From positions 45,988-109,987 of the forward strand of contig CAZYDU010000004.1 of the NCBI GenBank assembly GCA_964646345.1: a stretch of 64,000 nt of DNA. Reading direction: 5' to 3'. Positions within the stretch are counted from its first letter, which is position 1. Each line of letters opens with the position of its first letter. Under the pieces are notes generated by a model. It saw nothing but the letters and a program-made list of their open reading frames with translations, did no database searches and was not told the DNA's origin. This DNA comes from RGIG1681 sp964646345. GTDB taxonomy: Bacteria; Bacillota; Clostridia; Christensenellales; UBA1242. Below, one piece after another: positions 9,720 through 19,097 of this stretch. The translations under genes were made by a program, and so were the position numbers.

Positions 9720-10058
9720 ATGAATTTTGATATAAAAAATGTAAAAATTATTGTGTTTATCCCTGAAGAAAAAGTTAGTGAACTTCGTGATGCAGTTTGC
9801 GATGCAGGAGCAGGAAAAATTGGAAAATATTCATACTGCACATCATCAATCAAAGCATCAGGCACTTATATTCCAAATGATAAAGCTGAACCTTATATTG
9901 GGACTCAAAACACTCTTGAATTTGTTGAAGAAATCAGACTTGAATTTATTTGCGATATAAAAAAAGTAAAACAAATTGTAAAAATTATTAGACAAATTCA
10001 CCCTTATGAAGAACCTGAAATCGATATCATACCACTTCTTGATGAAAAGTCATTTTAA
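9720..10058 (+). CDS. NIF3/YqfO insert-domain (CutA-like) small protein
   Basis: 112 aa. The sequence KIIVFIPEEKVSELRDAVCDAGAG, split by a conserved GxIGxYxxCT-like stretch (GKIGKYSYCTSSI), and QIHPYEEPEIDIIPL is the PII/CutA-like domain that is inserted in Nif3-family proteins such as YqfO and also occurs alone as ~100-aa proteins. PYEEP near the end is diagnostic. Stand-alone versions have no proven function. An SD (AAAGGAGAAA) precedes ATG 9720, and a terminator follows immediately, so it is probably the last gene of the rnj-trmR-trhP transcript. Confidence 0.8.
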   Translation: MNFDIKNVKIIVFIPEEKVSELRDAVCDAGAGKIGKYSYCTSSIKASGTYIPNDKAEPYIGTQNTLEFVEEIRLEFICDIKKVKQIVKIIRQIHPYEEPEIDIIPLLDEKSF

Positions 10059-10062
10059 AAAT

Positions 10063-10087
10063 ACGGATTTAATATCCGTTTTTTTAT
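10063..10087 (+). terminator. Rho-independent terminator after the NIF3-insert protein gene
   Basis: ACGGAT (10063-10068) pairs with ATCCGT (10074-10079), followed by a run of T. Confidence 0.8.
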
Positions 10088-10153
10088 TGCAAAAAATTCC
10101 AAATTAAAACATAATTTTACCATTTTCTTCATAAAACTGATTATGGGGGAATT

Positions 10154-10852
10154 ATGTTTAACGGATTTATAAAATTATTGTCAAGACTTTTAAGCAAAAT
10201 ATTGTTTTTGACTGGCAGGGTTGATAACAGTGCGACGTTCGAAAAACCATTAACTGAAAAAGAGGAAAAAGAAACTTTTTTATTAATGAAACAAGGCAAC
10301 AAACTAGCTGAAGAAAAACTAATAAAACACAACTTAAGACTTGTTGCTCATATTTCCAAAAAATATAAAAATTCAAATATAGACAATGAAGATTTAATTT
10401 CTATCGGAACTATAGGTCTCATGAAAGCAATAAAGACTTTCGACTATTCAAAAGGAAATAGTTTTTCAACTTATGCATCACGATGTATTGAAAATGAAAT
10501 ACTAATGAATTTTAGGTCAAATAAAAAGAATGCTCAAGCGGTGTTTTTAGATGATATTATTTCAACCGATAAAGACGGCAACAAATTGTCACTTTATGAA
10601 GTTTTATGTGATGATAACCCAAGTGTTGATACTCAAATTGAAAATAAGATTCTATATAAAAAAATTGAAAATATTGTTCTAACAAAACTAGACCCTAGAG
10701 AAAAGGAGATTATAATCAAACGTTTTGGTCTACTGGGAGAACAGCCAAAGACTCAATTTGAACTTGCTGATGAATTGAATATATCTCGTTCATATATCTC
10801 AAGACTAGAGAAAAAAGCAATTAAAACAATACAAAATAGTATTATTTCATAA
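10154..10852 (+). CDS. sigK: Late mother-cell sporulation sigma factor SigK, uninterrupted
   Basis: 232 aa. Sigma-70 family: region 2 with HNLRLVAHISKKY, NEDLISIGTIGLMKAI, and STYASRCIENEIL; region 4 with LDPREKEIIIKRFGL and a helix-turn-helix ISRSYISRLEKKA. These closely match B. subtilis SigK. The hydrophobic N-terminal stretch (about residues 1-22, IKLLSRLLSKILFLTG) corresponds to the inhibitory pro-sequence removed during sporulation. The gene is one open frame, so no skin-type element splits it here. SD GGGGGA precedes ATG 10154. Strong evidence that the organism forms or once formed endospores. SigE is similar but lacks this match pattern. Confidence 0.92.
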   Translation: MFNGFIKLLSRLLSKILFLTGRVDNSATFEKPLTEKEEKETFLLMKQGNKLAEEKLIKHNLRLVAHISKKYKNSNIDNEDLISIGTIGLMKAIKTFDYSKGNSFSTYASRCIENEILMNFRSNKKNAQAVFLDDIISTDKDGNKLSLYEVLCDDNPSVDTQIENKILYKKIENIVLTKLDPREKEIIIKRFGLLGEQPKTQFELADELNISRSYISRLEKKAIKTIQNSIIS

Positions 10853-10937
10853 TTTTCTAATAAGTTTTGCGTTTTTATATTTTTTGATAAATTATTTAAT
10901 ATATCATTAATTACACATCAAGCATGGCAAAATCATA

Positions 10938-10966
10938 TTGACAAAAACAATACAAAATAGTATAAT
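10938..10966 (+). promoter_or_regulatory. Consensus promoter of rnpB
   Basis: TTGACA at 10938-10943, exactly 17 bp, TATAAT at 10961-10966; the RNA would begin near 10973. A perfect match to the vegetative sigma consensus, as expected for a highly expressed stable RNA. Confidence 0.85.
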
Positions 10967-10972
10967 ATTATT

Positions 10973-11289
10973 GTTAGTTGGACAGGCACGCAAAGCAATT
11001 TGTGAGGAAAGTCCGAGCATCATAGAGCAATCACGCTTGATAACGTCAAGCCGAGGCGACTCGAGGAAAAGTGCAACAGAAAGATACCGCCGAAAGGTAA
11101 GGGTGAAAAAGTGGGGTAAGAGCCCACTCAACTGGTTGGTGACAATCGGTTGCTGTAAACTCCGTGAGATGCAAGGTGTGGAACATTTAGGACTGCTCGT
11201 CCGTTCCCGTGACCGCTTGAGTATGGTGGCAACATCATATCTAGATTGATGCCTGTCTTAAATGACAGAACTCGGCTTACAGACTAACT
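10973..11289 (+). ncRNA. rnpB: RNase P RNA (M1 RNA, type A)
   Basis: Contains the universally conserved GAGGAAAGTCCGAGC block near the 5' end, AGAAAGATACCGCC, GGGTGAAAAAGTGGGGTAAG and, near the 3' end, CAGAACTCGGCTTACAG. GTTAGT at the 5' end pairs with ACTAAC at 11283-11288 as helix P1, which sets both ends. It is the catalytic RNA that removes tRNA 5' leaders. It has its own consensus promoter and terminator. Open reading frames across this stretch are not genes. Confidence 0.95.
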
Positions 11290-11290
11290 A

Positions 11291-11320
11291 AAAGGGTGGT
11301 TTTACCACCTTTTTATTTTT
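11291..11320 (+). terminator. Terminator of rnpB
   Basis: AAAGGGTGG and CCACCTTTTT with loop TTTTA, ending in a T run. Confidence 0.85.
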
Positions 11321-11505
11321 TGAAAATTTTTATAAAAATTGTATAATTTAGCAATATTTAATTATATTTTAACATTTTTAGAGTTGTTTTGCGTTTTTAA
11401 TAATACTGTATTAATTTGCAAAAATGTAACTTTATTTTTCAACAAAAATTTATTTGTCTATTTTAATCTAGAAAAACTAATACAATTTGTTTAGATTTTA
11501 ATCTC

Positions 11506-11534
11506 TTTACAATTATTTTTTTATATGTTATAAT
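11506..11534 (+). promoter_or_regulatory. Promoter of the rarA-helD-pnuC operon
   Basis: TTTACA at 11506-11511, 17-bp spacer, TATAAT at 11529-11534. The stretch from the rnpB terminator to here is AT-rich with nothing else recognisable. Confidence 0.7.
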
Positions 11535-11558
11535 CTTAAGGATTATAAGGGGGCAGAA

Positions 11559-12851
11559 ATGGAAAATCTTTTTGAAACCGAATCAAAAAAACTTGCACCA
11601 CTTGCTGAACGCATGCGTCCAAAATCTTTAGATGATTTTTTGGGGCAAGAACACATTGTTAGCAAAAACTCATTTCTTCGCAGAGCTATAACTTTTGATA
11701 AACTCGGAAGCTGTATTTTCTATGGCCCACCGGGAACTGGAAAAACAACACTTGCTGGAATTATTGCTAAGCAAACAAATAGTTTTTTCGTTTCACTTAA
11801 TGCAGTTTCATCAGGTGTAGCTGATGTTAAAAAAGTTATTGCAGATGCTAAAAGCAATATTGAATTATTTGGCAAAAAAACATACTTACTTTTAGACGAA
11901 TGTCATCGTTGGAACAAAGCACAGTCTGACAGTATGCTTGAAGCTATCGAAAAGGGCTATATAATTTTTATTGGCTCAACCACTGAAAATCCATTCATCG
12001 CTATGACAAGAGCTATTGTTTCAAGATGTAGAGTTTTTGAATTTAAACCATTAACCAAGCAAAACATTATCTTTGCAATCAATAGAGCCATTGAAGATAA
12101 AGAAAATGGCTACGGAAATTTAAAATTAAATATATCTAGTGAAGCAATCGAACACTTTGCCGTCACAAGTGGTGGAGATGCTAGAATTGCTTTAGGTAAC
12201 TTAGAGTTAGCAGTTCTATCAGCTGAAAAAAAAGATGGCATTAGCATTGTTACAGCAGAAGATGCAAAACAAGTTTGCATGAACAATACAAATAGCATTG
12301 ACGAGGATATTTACTATGATATGTTATCGGCTTTTTGTAAAAGTCTTCGTGGAAGCGATGCAGATGCAGGCCTTTACTGGGCTCATAGATTAATTTCTGC
12401 CGGTTGTGACCCATTATTGATTTTTAGACGAATGCTAGCTCATGCGTCAGAAGACATAGGTCTTGCTAATTCAAACGCATTAGTTGTTGCAAATTCTGCA
12501 ATGCAAGCGTATTTGCAAATGGGCAAACCTGAAGGGTTAATCCCAATGTCTCATGCGATAATTTATATTTGTATGAGTCCGAAATCAAATTCAGTTATAA
12601 ATGCAATGCACTCAGCTCAAGAAGACGTTGAAAAAACATTTATTGGCAGTGTTCCTGATCACTTAAAAAATTATAACTATCTAAATGAAAAGCGTGAAAA
12701 ATACAAATATCCACATGATTTTGGCGGTTGGGTTGAACAACAATATTTACCAGACGAAATCAAAGACCACGTTTATTATATTCCATCAAAAAACGGAAGC
12801 GAAGCATCAATAAAGCTTCCTGAAAACAAACAAAAAAATATTAAGGGCTAA
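11559..12851 (+). CDS. rarA: Replication-associated recombination protein RarA (MgsA)
   Basis: 430 aa AAA+ ATPase related to clamp loaders, acting at stalled replication forks. LAERMRPKSLDDFLGQEHI at residues about 15-33, Walker A GPPGTGKTT, Walker B LLLDECHRW (most homologues have IDEIHRF), sensor-1 STTENP, arginine finger in SRC, and the C-terminal MgsA region with SDADAGLYWAHRLI and HDFGGWVEQQYLP. SD AAGGGGGCA precedes ATG 11559. First gene of a three-gene operon with helD and pnuC. Confidence 0.93.
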   Translation: MENLFETESKKLAPLAERMRPKSLDDFLGQEHIVSKNSFLRRAITFDKLGSCIFYGPPGTGKTTLAGIIAKQTNSFFVSLNAVSSGVADVKKVIADAKSNIELFGKKTYLLLDECHRWNKAQSDSMLEAIEKGYIIFIGSTTENPFIAMTRAIVSRCRVFEFKPLTKQNIIFAINRAIEDKENGYGNLKLNISSEAIEHFAVTSGGDARIALGNLELAVLSAEKKDGISIVTAEDAKQVCMNNTNSIDEDIYYDMLSAFCKSLRGSDADAGLYWAHRLISAGCDPLLIFRRMLAHASEDIGLANSNALVVANSAMQAYLQMGKPEGLIPMSHAIIYICMSPKSNSVINAMHSAQEDVEKTFIGSVPDHLKNYNYLNEKREKYKYPHDFGGWVEQQYLPDEIKDHVYYIPSKNGSEASIKLPENKQKNIKG

Positions 12852-12856
12852 ATGAT

Positions 12857-15043
12857 ATGATTACACCAGAAGAATTAGAAAAAGAAAAACAGTATTTGAA
12901 AAAAGTATGTGAAGTTTTGAACAACGAAATCGAAAATTACAATTCGCAGGTAAAATCTCTTTCTAACAATATTCAAGAACAAATGAGCTATGCTTGGGAT
13001 AAAACCAATCGTCTTTCAGACACTGAATTTATTTATGCTGTCGCAAACATTCAAAAGCGTAGTGTTTATGCTGAAAATGCTAACAAAAAATTAACCAGTT
13101 ATAAAAAAATGCTCAACAATGCTTATTTTGCTCGCATTGATTTTGATGATGGCGAAGAAATTTTACCGGTTTACATCGGCATTGCTTCACTTCAACAAGG
13201 TGATGATTTTTATGTTTATGACTGGCGTGCTCCAATATCAAGTATGTTTTATAATAGTGAAGTGGGAGATGCAAGTTACACCATTTCTTCAGGCGAAAAA
13301 ATAACCGGAAAAATTACTTTAAAACGTCAATACAAAATTTCAAATGGCGAACTAATTGAAGTTTTTGATACCGATATGCAAATTATTGATAGTATTTTAA
13401 AACGTATCCTTTCTGAAAATGCTTCAAGCAAAATGAAGAATATTGTTAACACTATTCAAAAAGAACAAAACGAAATTATACGTAAAAACAATGTTGATAT
13501 TTTAGTTGTTCAAGGTCCAGCAGGCTCTGGTAAAACCAGTATTGCAATGCATAAAATTGCTTATCTTTTGTATTCTGAAAGAGATAAAATTAACAACTCA
13601 AACGTAATGATTTTATCGCCAAATGATATTTTTAATAACTATATCTCCGATGTTCTTCCTGACATTGGCGAAGATAATGTTGTTCAAGCAACATTTATTG
13701 AGTTTGCCAAAGCTTACATCAACGAGTACACAATTAATTCAAAAATTGAAGATATTTATGAAATTGTTTACAGTGAAAGAACTGAAGAAACTAGGAAAAA
13801 ATATCAGGAACTCAAGTTTAAACACAGTCAAATGTATATCAATATTTTACTTGACCATATAGAAAAAAATAAAATTTCTTTATTTGGTTTTGAGCCTATT
13901 GAAATTAACGACCAGGTTATTATGACCGTTGAAGAAATGGAGAAAATTGCAAATTCTATTAGACCTGGCGGAGAAAGTTTATATAATCGTGGCAAGAAAA
14001 TTATTGAAAGAATTTTTATGTCTGCTACACAAAAAACGCAAAAGCACTTAACTTTGGAAAAAATTAAAGTAAATTTCAGCGAAAACTTGACAAAAATTAA
14101 ATCTAAAATTGCTTCACTTTATGAATCTCTTTATGCATCAGAAGAAGAATTTATTTCATTTGTTAAATCTGAATTTGAAAAATATGGCAAGAAGGGAGAA
14201 GAAAAAAGATTTGATTTAAGTTTTATTTATAATGAAACCAAAAAATCTATAGACGAAGGGATTTTGGAATATCAAGACGTAACTCCATTTATGTTCTTGA
14301 AATCAAAAATTATTGGTATTCAAGCAAATAAAAACATTAAGTATGTTATGATTGATGAAGCTCAAGATTATTCAATTACACAATTTAAAATTTTGGCAAT
14401 GCTTTTCAAAAATGCTAACATCTCACTTCTTGGCGATATTAATCAATGTATATCTCCTTTTAATTCCATCAAAAATTATGATAAAATCGTGGAAGTTTTA
14501 AAAATTCAAAAACAGGGTGCAATAAGCACTTATAAAGAACTTTCAAAAACTTATCGTTCAACCTATGAAATTAATGATTTTGCAAAAAAGCTATTTCCAG
14601 AAACTGCAAAATATTCTCAAGTGGATAGACATGGCGATGATATAAAAATTACAAAACTTAACGAATTTAATGTTAAAGATATTATAAATAGGGCATTAGA
14701 ACTTAAAAAATCATATAACACCGTTGCAATCATTTGCAAAAATATTTCTGAAACATTATTATATAGTAAAGAAGTACAGTTTCAAGAAAATCCAAATCTA
14801 TTTAGAATGGTTACAAAAAATGACAATATTTTTGTATCTGATAAAATTATGATTATCCCATCTTATCTATCTAAGGGTTTGGAGTTTGATGCTGTTATTG
14901 TTTCAAATGCTTCTTCAGAAAAATATATTGAAAAAGAAAGAAACCTTTTTTATGTTGTGTTAACCAGAGCTCTGCACAAGCTAGAACTCTTTTACACCGG
15001 AGAACTTACAAAATTAATCACAGGAGATACTAATGAAAAATAA
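12857..15043 (+). CDS. helD: HelD-type superfamily 1 ATPase (RNA polymerase recycling factor)
   Basis: 728 aa. HelD proteins remove stalled RNA polymerase from DNA. The N-terminal ~70 residues are a coiled coil (ELEKEKQYLKKVCEVLNN), followed by the HelD signature YDWRAPISSMFY, Walker A QGPAGSGKTSIAMHK, the SF1 motif II VMIDEAQDYS, motif III LLGDINQCI, motif IV SKTYRSTYEI, and motifs V/VI PSYLSKGLEFDAVIV and YVVLTRALHKL. The family-specific coiled coil and YDWRAP separate it from PcrA/UvrD. It starts five bases after rarA and ends 11 bases inside pnuC. Confidence 0.92.
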   Translation: MITPEELEKEKQYLKKVCEVLNNEIENYNSQVKSLSNNIQEQMSYAWDKTNRLSDTEFIYAVANIQKRSVYAENANKKLTSYKKMLNNAYFARIDFDDGEEILPVYIGIASLQQGDDFYVYDWRAPISSMFYNSEVGDASYTISSGEKITGKITLKRQYKISNGELIEVFDTDMQIIDSILKRILSENASSKMKNIVNTIQKEQNEIIRKNNVDILVVQGPAGSGKTSIAMHKIAYLLYSERDKINNSNVMILSPNDIFNNYISDVLPDIGEDNVVQATFIEFAKAYINEYTINSKIEDIYEIVYSERTEETRKKYQELKFKHSQMYINILLDHIEKNKISLFGFEPIEINDQVIMTVEEMEKIANSIRPGGESLYNRGKKIIERIFMSATQKTQKHLTLEKIKVNFSENLTKIKSKIASLYESLYASEEEFISFVKSEFEKYGKKGEEKRFDLSFIYNETKKSIDEGILEYQDVTPFMFLKSKIIGIQANKNIKYVMIDEAQDYSITQFKILAMLFKNANISLLGDINQCISPFNSIKNYDKIVEVLKIQKQGAISTYKELSKTYRSTYEINDFAKKLFPETAKYSQVDRHGDDIKITKLNEFNVKDIINRALELKKSYNTVAIICKNISETLLYSKEVQFQENPNLFRMVTKNDNIFVSDKIMIIPSYLSKGLEFDAVIVSNASSEKYIEKERNLFYVVLTRALHKLELFYTGELTKLITGDTNEK

Positions 15044-16016
15044 TGGAAGGGCTGACCTTTACCAAAATTATCAACGTAACCTTATCAAAGCAACCGTTGC
15101 AACAAATGTCGGCATAAACAATCCTGAACGTATTGTTAAAATGTACGGAGCAAGTGCAAACCGTGTTGAAATTTTAACCAGACTTCGCAAATATTCAAAA
15201 TTTACAATTTTCTGGTACATTACATTTTTCTTACTTGGTCTTGCATGTCTTGCTATTGATATTTCAAGCTGGTTCTATGTAGTTGACCTTTATGTTGTTA
15301 TGGTTAACATCGACTTGGTTGCTCGTGGAAAAATTCTCGGTATGTATGTAGGTGTTTTTGAATGTTTTTTATATTCATTTAATGCAATACAAACTGGACT
15401 CTGGGGCGAAGTTATCAAAATGTTATGTATTTGTGTCCCACTCAACATTGTATCTATCATTAACTGGACAAAGTCTTTAAAAAGACAAAAGCTAGAGAAA
15501 TATTCTTCTGAAAATGAAGATATTATCGTTAAAAGATTATCTAAAAAAGAAATCATAAAATTTTCTTTTATTGGCTTAGTTATCGCCGGCGGTTGTTATT
15601 GTTTGTTAAGATTTATTTTACCTTTAATAGGTGTTCAACAAGATACAGCTTTGGAGCTTGGTGCAATATCTCTTGCAATTTCAATCGTAAGCAAAATTTT
15701 CACAGCAAGAAAGAATATGGAAAGCTGGATTCTTTGTATTGTAAATGACATAATTTGCCTTATGATGTGGGCTCAATCAATTATTTTTGGTGGCTTTGAC
15801 TTATCACAAATATCAATGATTGTTTATTATTTGGCTTGCTTTTCAAATGATATTTATGCTTATTCGCTATGGAAAAGCATGTATAGAAAAATTGCTGTCA
15901 ATGGTGGAAAGATATTGGCTATGCGTAAGGTTAATATCCGAAGAATTATTAAACTTAAAAGACAATTTAGAGACTTGCACTGGGACAAAAAAATTGACAT
16001 GGAAAAAAATAGTTAA
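15033..16016 (+). CDS. pnuC: PnuC-family nicotinamide riboside transporter
   Basis: 327 aa with about seven membrane segments. PnuC signatures: LWGEVIKMLCI, IVSIINWTKSL, MESWILCIVNDIICLMMW, and DIYAYSLWKSMYRK near the C-terminus. PnuC proteins take up vitamin B3 ribosides, which are trapped by a cytoplasmic kinase; none is adjacent. An ~80-residue N-terminal hydrophilic lead plus a Lys-rich C-terminal tail makes it longer than typical ~240-aa PnuC. It overlaps helD by 11 bases. No NAD-related riboswitch was seen because the gene is internal to an operon. Confidence 0.8.
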   Translation: MKNNGRADLYQNYQRNLIKATVATNVGINNPERIVKMYGASANRVEILTRLRKYSKFTIFWYITFFLLGLACLAIDISSWFYVVDLYVVMVNIDLVARGKILGMYVGVFECFLYSFNAIQTGLWGEVIKMLCICVPLNIVSIINWTKSLKRQKLEKYSSENEDIIVKRLSKKEIIKFSFIGLVIAGGCYCLLRFILPLIGVQQDTALELGAISLAISIVSKIFTARKNMESWILCIVNDIICLMMWAQSIIFGGFDLSQISMIVYYLACFSNDIYAYSLWKSMYRKIAVNGGKILAMRKVNIRRIIKLKRQFRDLHWDKKIDMEKNS

Positions 16017-16041
16017 AATCCGAGCAATCGGATTTTTTTAT
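16015..16041 (+). terminator. Terminator of the rarA-helD-pnuC operon
   Basis: AAAATCCGA (16015-16023) and TCGGATTTT (16028-16036) around GCAA, with T run. Confidence 0.85.
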
Positions 16042-16070
16042 TGGACAACTTTAACATAATGGTAAAGTAA

Positions 16071-16256
16071 GGGGATTTCTCCATTCCGCTTCGCTCCAGT
16101 CGAAATGACACGTGAGAAGAAGTATATGTCTGCCAGGTGTCATCTCGACCAAACGCAGTGCGTGGAGAGATCTCTTTAAAAATAATTTTCGCTTTCTAAT
16201 TAGGAGATTTCTCGACTTCGCTCGAAATGGCACGAAATAATAGAGTTGAAATGACA
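16071..16256. repeat. Dispersed modular repeat, locus R1 (composite, three modules)
   Basis: Begins with GGGGATTTCTCC and reaches CGAAATGACAC near 16112, then a middle module from GTGTCATCTCGACC to GGAGAGATCTCTTT (16137-16178), then AGGAGATTTCTCGACTTCG to CGAAATGGCAC at 16202-16233. Lies between converging pnuC and glycerophosphodiesterase genes. The same module order recurs at R5, R7 and R9. Confidence 0.85.
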
Positions 16257-16324
16257 AATATATAATTCAGTCCACCACCTGCTAAATGCATAAAACAATC
16301 CGCCACCTAAAAAAATATAACACT

Positions 16325-16353
16325 AAAAAAGGCGTTTCTTTAATGAAACGTCT
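16325..16353 (-). terminator. Terminator of the glycerophosphodiesterase gene
   Basis: On the minus strand ACGTTTC and GAAACGC form a stem, followed by CTTTTTTAG. Confidence 0.75.
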
Positions 16354-16364
16354 TCTTGTTTAAA

Positions 16365-17126
16365 TTATTCTTCGTCTTTATTTTTGTCTTTTCTAAGAAC
16401 TAATGGGGTGTAACTATCAAATAAAAAGTTATCACAAAAACCTTTTAATCTAATTTCTTCGCCTTCGCTTCTAATCGTGTACGCAAGAACAGGTATGACT
16501 CCGTAATATTTTTTTAAATATTTATTAGGCATATCAGCTCCGTCATAAACTATAAAGTTTGGTTCGCTAACTTTTTTGTTTAGCATCATTCTCTTTAAAG
16601 CATATCTTTTCACACCAGTTATATCTTTATTTCTAAAGAAGCATGCAAGTTGACCACGTTTAACTTTTGGTGCATTGTTTTTAAACCATTCAAGGGTGTA
16701 TGGGTTGAATGATTCAACTGCATATTCGCCATCATACTTGATAAGCTCTTTCCAAACGGCCTTTTCTAGCGGTCCAACTTTGCCTGTATTTTTTATTTCA
16801 ATTAGCACTGGAACTCTTCCATCAATAGTTTCTAATGCTTCGGCTAAGGTTGGTATTTTTTCCTTTGTGCCTTGCAATCTAAAATCTGATATATCAGATA
16901 ATGACAAGCTTGAGATAAAACCATCACGACCAGTCATTCTTGCCAGCTTTTCATCATGAAAGATAACTGGCGTTCCGTCAGCAAGGGCAGTAACGTCAAG
17001 CTCGATTGGAAGTTTATTTTTAACAGCTTGTTTAAATGCTAAAAGTGAATTTTCTGGTACTTTTTCTCCAAAAAGACCCCTATGTGCGATTGGGGATTTT
17101 ACAATCCATGATTCATAAATATTCAT
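16365..17126 (-). CDS. ugpQ: Glycerophosphodiester phosphodiesterase
   Basis: 253 aa. GDPD TIM-barrel enzyme that hydrolyses glycerophosphodiesters to sn-glycerol-3-phosphate and an alcohol. Catalytic motifs: IAHRGLFGEKVPENSL (residues about 13-28), ELDVTALADGTPVIFHDE with the metal-binding Glu/Asp and catalytic His, LIEIKN, and VESFNP. No signal peptide, so cytoplasmic (UgpQ-like) rather than the secreted GlpQ. SD GGAGATG precedes the start. Single-gene transcript with a consensus promoter, divergent from lepA. Confidence 0.92.
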   Translation of the reverse strand: MNIYESWIVKSPIAHRGLFGEKVPENSLLAFKQAVKNKLPIELDVTALADGTPVIFHDEKLARMTGRDGFISSLSLSDISDFRLQGTKEKIPTLAEALETIDGRVPVLIEIKNTGKVGPLEKAVWKELIKYDGEYAVESFNPYTLEWFKNNAPKVKRGQLACFFRNKDITGVKRYALKRMMLNKKVSEPNFIVYDGADMPNKYLKKYYGVIPVLAYTIRSEGEEIRLKGFCDNFLFDSYTPLVLRKDKNKDEE

Positions 17127-17154
17127 ATTTTCATCTCCAAATTCTTATATGTTA

Positions 17155-17183
17155 ATTATACAATCAAATTTCCATATTGTCAA
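17155..17183 (-). promoter_or_regulatory. Consensus promoter of the glycerophosphodiesterase gene
   Basis: On the minus strand TTGACA (17183-17178), 17-bp spacer, TATAAT (17160-17155). Confidence 0.8.
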
Positions 17184-17289
17184 TATTTTATGCAATCGCA
17201 AAATGTGATAAATTTACTGAAATTATATAATATTTGCTTAACTAATTGATTTTGTTTATATTTTCGTTTAAAATAAATATGAGGTTATT

Positions 17290-19086
17290 ATGAAAACTAC
17301 ACTAGATAATATTAGAAATTTCTCAATCATTGCTCACATTGACCATGGAAAAAGCACGCTTGCTGATAGGCTTATGGAATTAACAGGTACAGTTGCCGAA
17401 CGTGATAGCAAACAACAGCTCCTAGACTCAATGGATATTGAACGTGAAAGGGGAATAACAATTAAATTAACACCCGTTACTATGAAATACTCAAAAGACG
17501 GTAAAGAATATATCTTGAACCTTATTGACACACCTGGACATGTTGACTTTACTTATGAAGTGTCAAGGTCTTTGGCAGCTTGTGAAGGTGCTCTTTTGAT
17601 TGTTGATGCAACGCAAGGTGTACAGGCTCAAACCCTTGCAAATTTCTATCTGGCTTTTGAAAACAACTTGGAAGTTTTGCCTGTTATTAATAAAATGGAT
17701 TTACCTTCAGCTAGACCTGAAGAAGCAAAAAGTGATATTGAAAATATTATAGGTATTCCTGCTGACGATGCTCCATGTATTTCTGCAAAAACCGGTCTCA
17801 ATATAAAGCAAGTTCTAGACCAGATTGTGGATAAAATTCCAGCACCAGTTGGAGATAGTGATGCACCGCTTCAAGCACTTATTTTTGATAGTTATTATGA
17901 TAACTATAAAGGTGCTGTGTGTTTAGTTCGAATTATGAATGGTCAAGTTAAGACTGGAACAAAAATTAAAATGCTTCAAACAGGCAAAGAATTTGATGTT
18001 GTTGAAGTTGGTGTCTTTAAACCAAAACTAGAAAGGACTGAATCTTTACAAGCAGGCGATGTTGGTTATATTTCGGCTAGTATTAAAACTGTATCCGATA
18101 TTAGCGTTGGCGACACAATAACAGAACTTGACAGACAAGCAGAGCAATTACCTGGTTATAGAAAAATTCAACCAGTTGTTTACTCTGGAATATTCCCAAT
18201 AGATGGGGAAAAATACAACGCACTAAAAGACGCACTTGAAAAAATTAAGTTATCAGATGCATCTCTTGTATTCACACCTGAAACTTCAAATGCTCTTGGC
18301 TATGGTTTTAGATGTGGATTTTTGGGATTATTGCATCTTGAAATCATAAGCGAAAGATTGGAAAGAGAATTCAATTTGGACGTTATCACAACCATGCCAA
18401 GTGTTACTTATAGAGTCTTTAACCGCAAGGGAGAAATGATTGAAATTTCAAACCCTAGTGATATGCCTGATGCGGATTCCATTGAACATATTGAAGAACC
18501 TTTCATAAAGGCTGAAATCTTCTCGCCACCTGAATATGTTGGTGCTATTATGGATTTGGGCATAAACAAACGTGGCATATATAAAGATATGCAATATTTG
18601 GCTGAAAATAGAGTCCGTTTGGATTTTGATTTTCCGCTATGTGAAGTTGTTTACGATTTCTTTGACAAGCTAAAATCCGCAACCCACGGTTATGCTAGCT
18701 TTGACTATGAAATGTCAGGATATCAAAAAAGCGATATGGTTAAGGTTGACATGCTCTTGAATGGCGAACCATGTGATGCTTTATCTTTAATCGCTCACAA
18801 AACCCGTGCTTATGATAGGTCTAGAGCAATTACTGAAAAATTAAAAGAAGTTGTTCCAAGACAACTTTTTGAAATTCCTATTCAGGCAGCGATTGGCGGT
18901 AAAATCATAGCAAGAGAAACCGTTAAAGCTCTTAGAAAGGACGTTATTGCAAAATGTTATGGCGGTGACGTTACAAGAAAACGCAAACTTCTCGAAAAAC
19001 AAAAAGAAGGTAAGAAAAAAATGAAACGTTTGGGTTCTGTTGAACTTCCAAGCGAAGCATTTTTAAGTATTTTAAAAATTGATTAA
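17290..19086 (+). CDS. lepA: Elongation factor 4 (LepA)
   Basis: 598 aa, the usual length. Translational GTPase: G1 AHIDHGKSTL, G2 region ERGITIKL, G3 DTPGHVDF, G4 NKMDLP, G5 SAKTG, then domains II-V and the LepA-specific C-terminal domain (RDVIAKCYGGDVTRKRKLL split over residues 550-572, ending KKMKRLGSVELPSEAFLSIL). It acts on ribosomes during stress and initiation complex maturation. SD GAGG precedes ATG 17290; hemW follows after 11 bases. Confidence 0.97.
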   Translation: MKTTLDNIRNFSIIAHIDHGKSTLADRLMELTGTVAERDSKQQLLDSMDIERERGITIKLTPVTMKYSKDGKEYILNLIDTPGHVDFTYEVSRSLAACEGALLIVDATQGVQAQTLANFYLAFENNLEVLPVINKMDLPSARPEEAKSDIENIIGIPADDAPCISAKTGLNIKQVLDQIVDKIPAPVGDSDAPLQALIFDSYYDNYKGAVCLVRIMNGQVKTGTKIKMLQTGKEFDVVEVGVFKPKLERTESLQAGDVGYISASIKTVSDISVGDTITELDRQAEQLPGYRKIQPVVYSGIFPIDGEKYNALKDALEKIKLSDASLVFTPETSNALGYGFRCGFLGLLHLEIISERLEREFNLDVITTMPSVTYRVFNRKGEMIEISNPSDMPDADSIEHIEEPFIKAEIFSPPEYVGAIMDLGINKRGIYKDMQYLAENRVRLDFDFPLCEVVYDFFDKLKSATHGYASFDYEMSGYQKSDMVKVDMLLNGEPCDALSLIAHKTRAYDRSRAITEKLKEVVPRQLFEIPIQAAIGGKIIARETVKALRKDVIAKCYGGDVTRKRKLLEKQKEGKKKMKRLGSVELPSEAFLSILKID

Positions 19087-19097
19087 AGGAAAAAATT

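Noticed and set aside
10154..10852. skin-type insertion in sigK
   Set aside because: The frame is continuous from the pro-sequence to the terminal HTH, so no element splits the gene in this window.
10938..11249. Open reading frames on both strands over 10.9-11.25 kb
   Set aside because: They lie wholly within RNase P RNA, whose conserved blocks and promoter explain the sequence.
16051..16257. ORFs within dispersed repeat units (also at 33308, 45774, 58477, 61106)
   Set aside because: Repeat units with inverted parts generate open frames by chance; no SD or conserved protein pattern.
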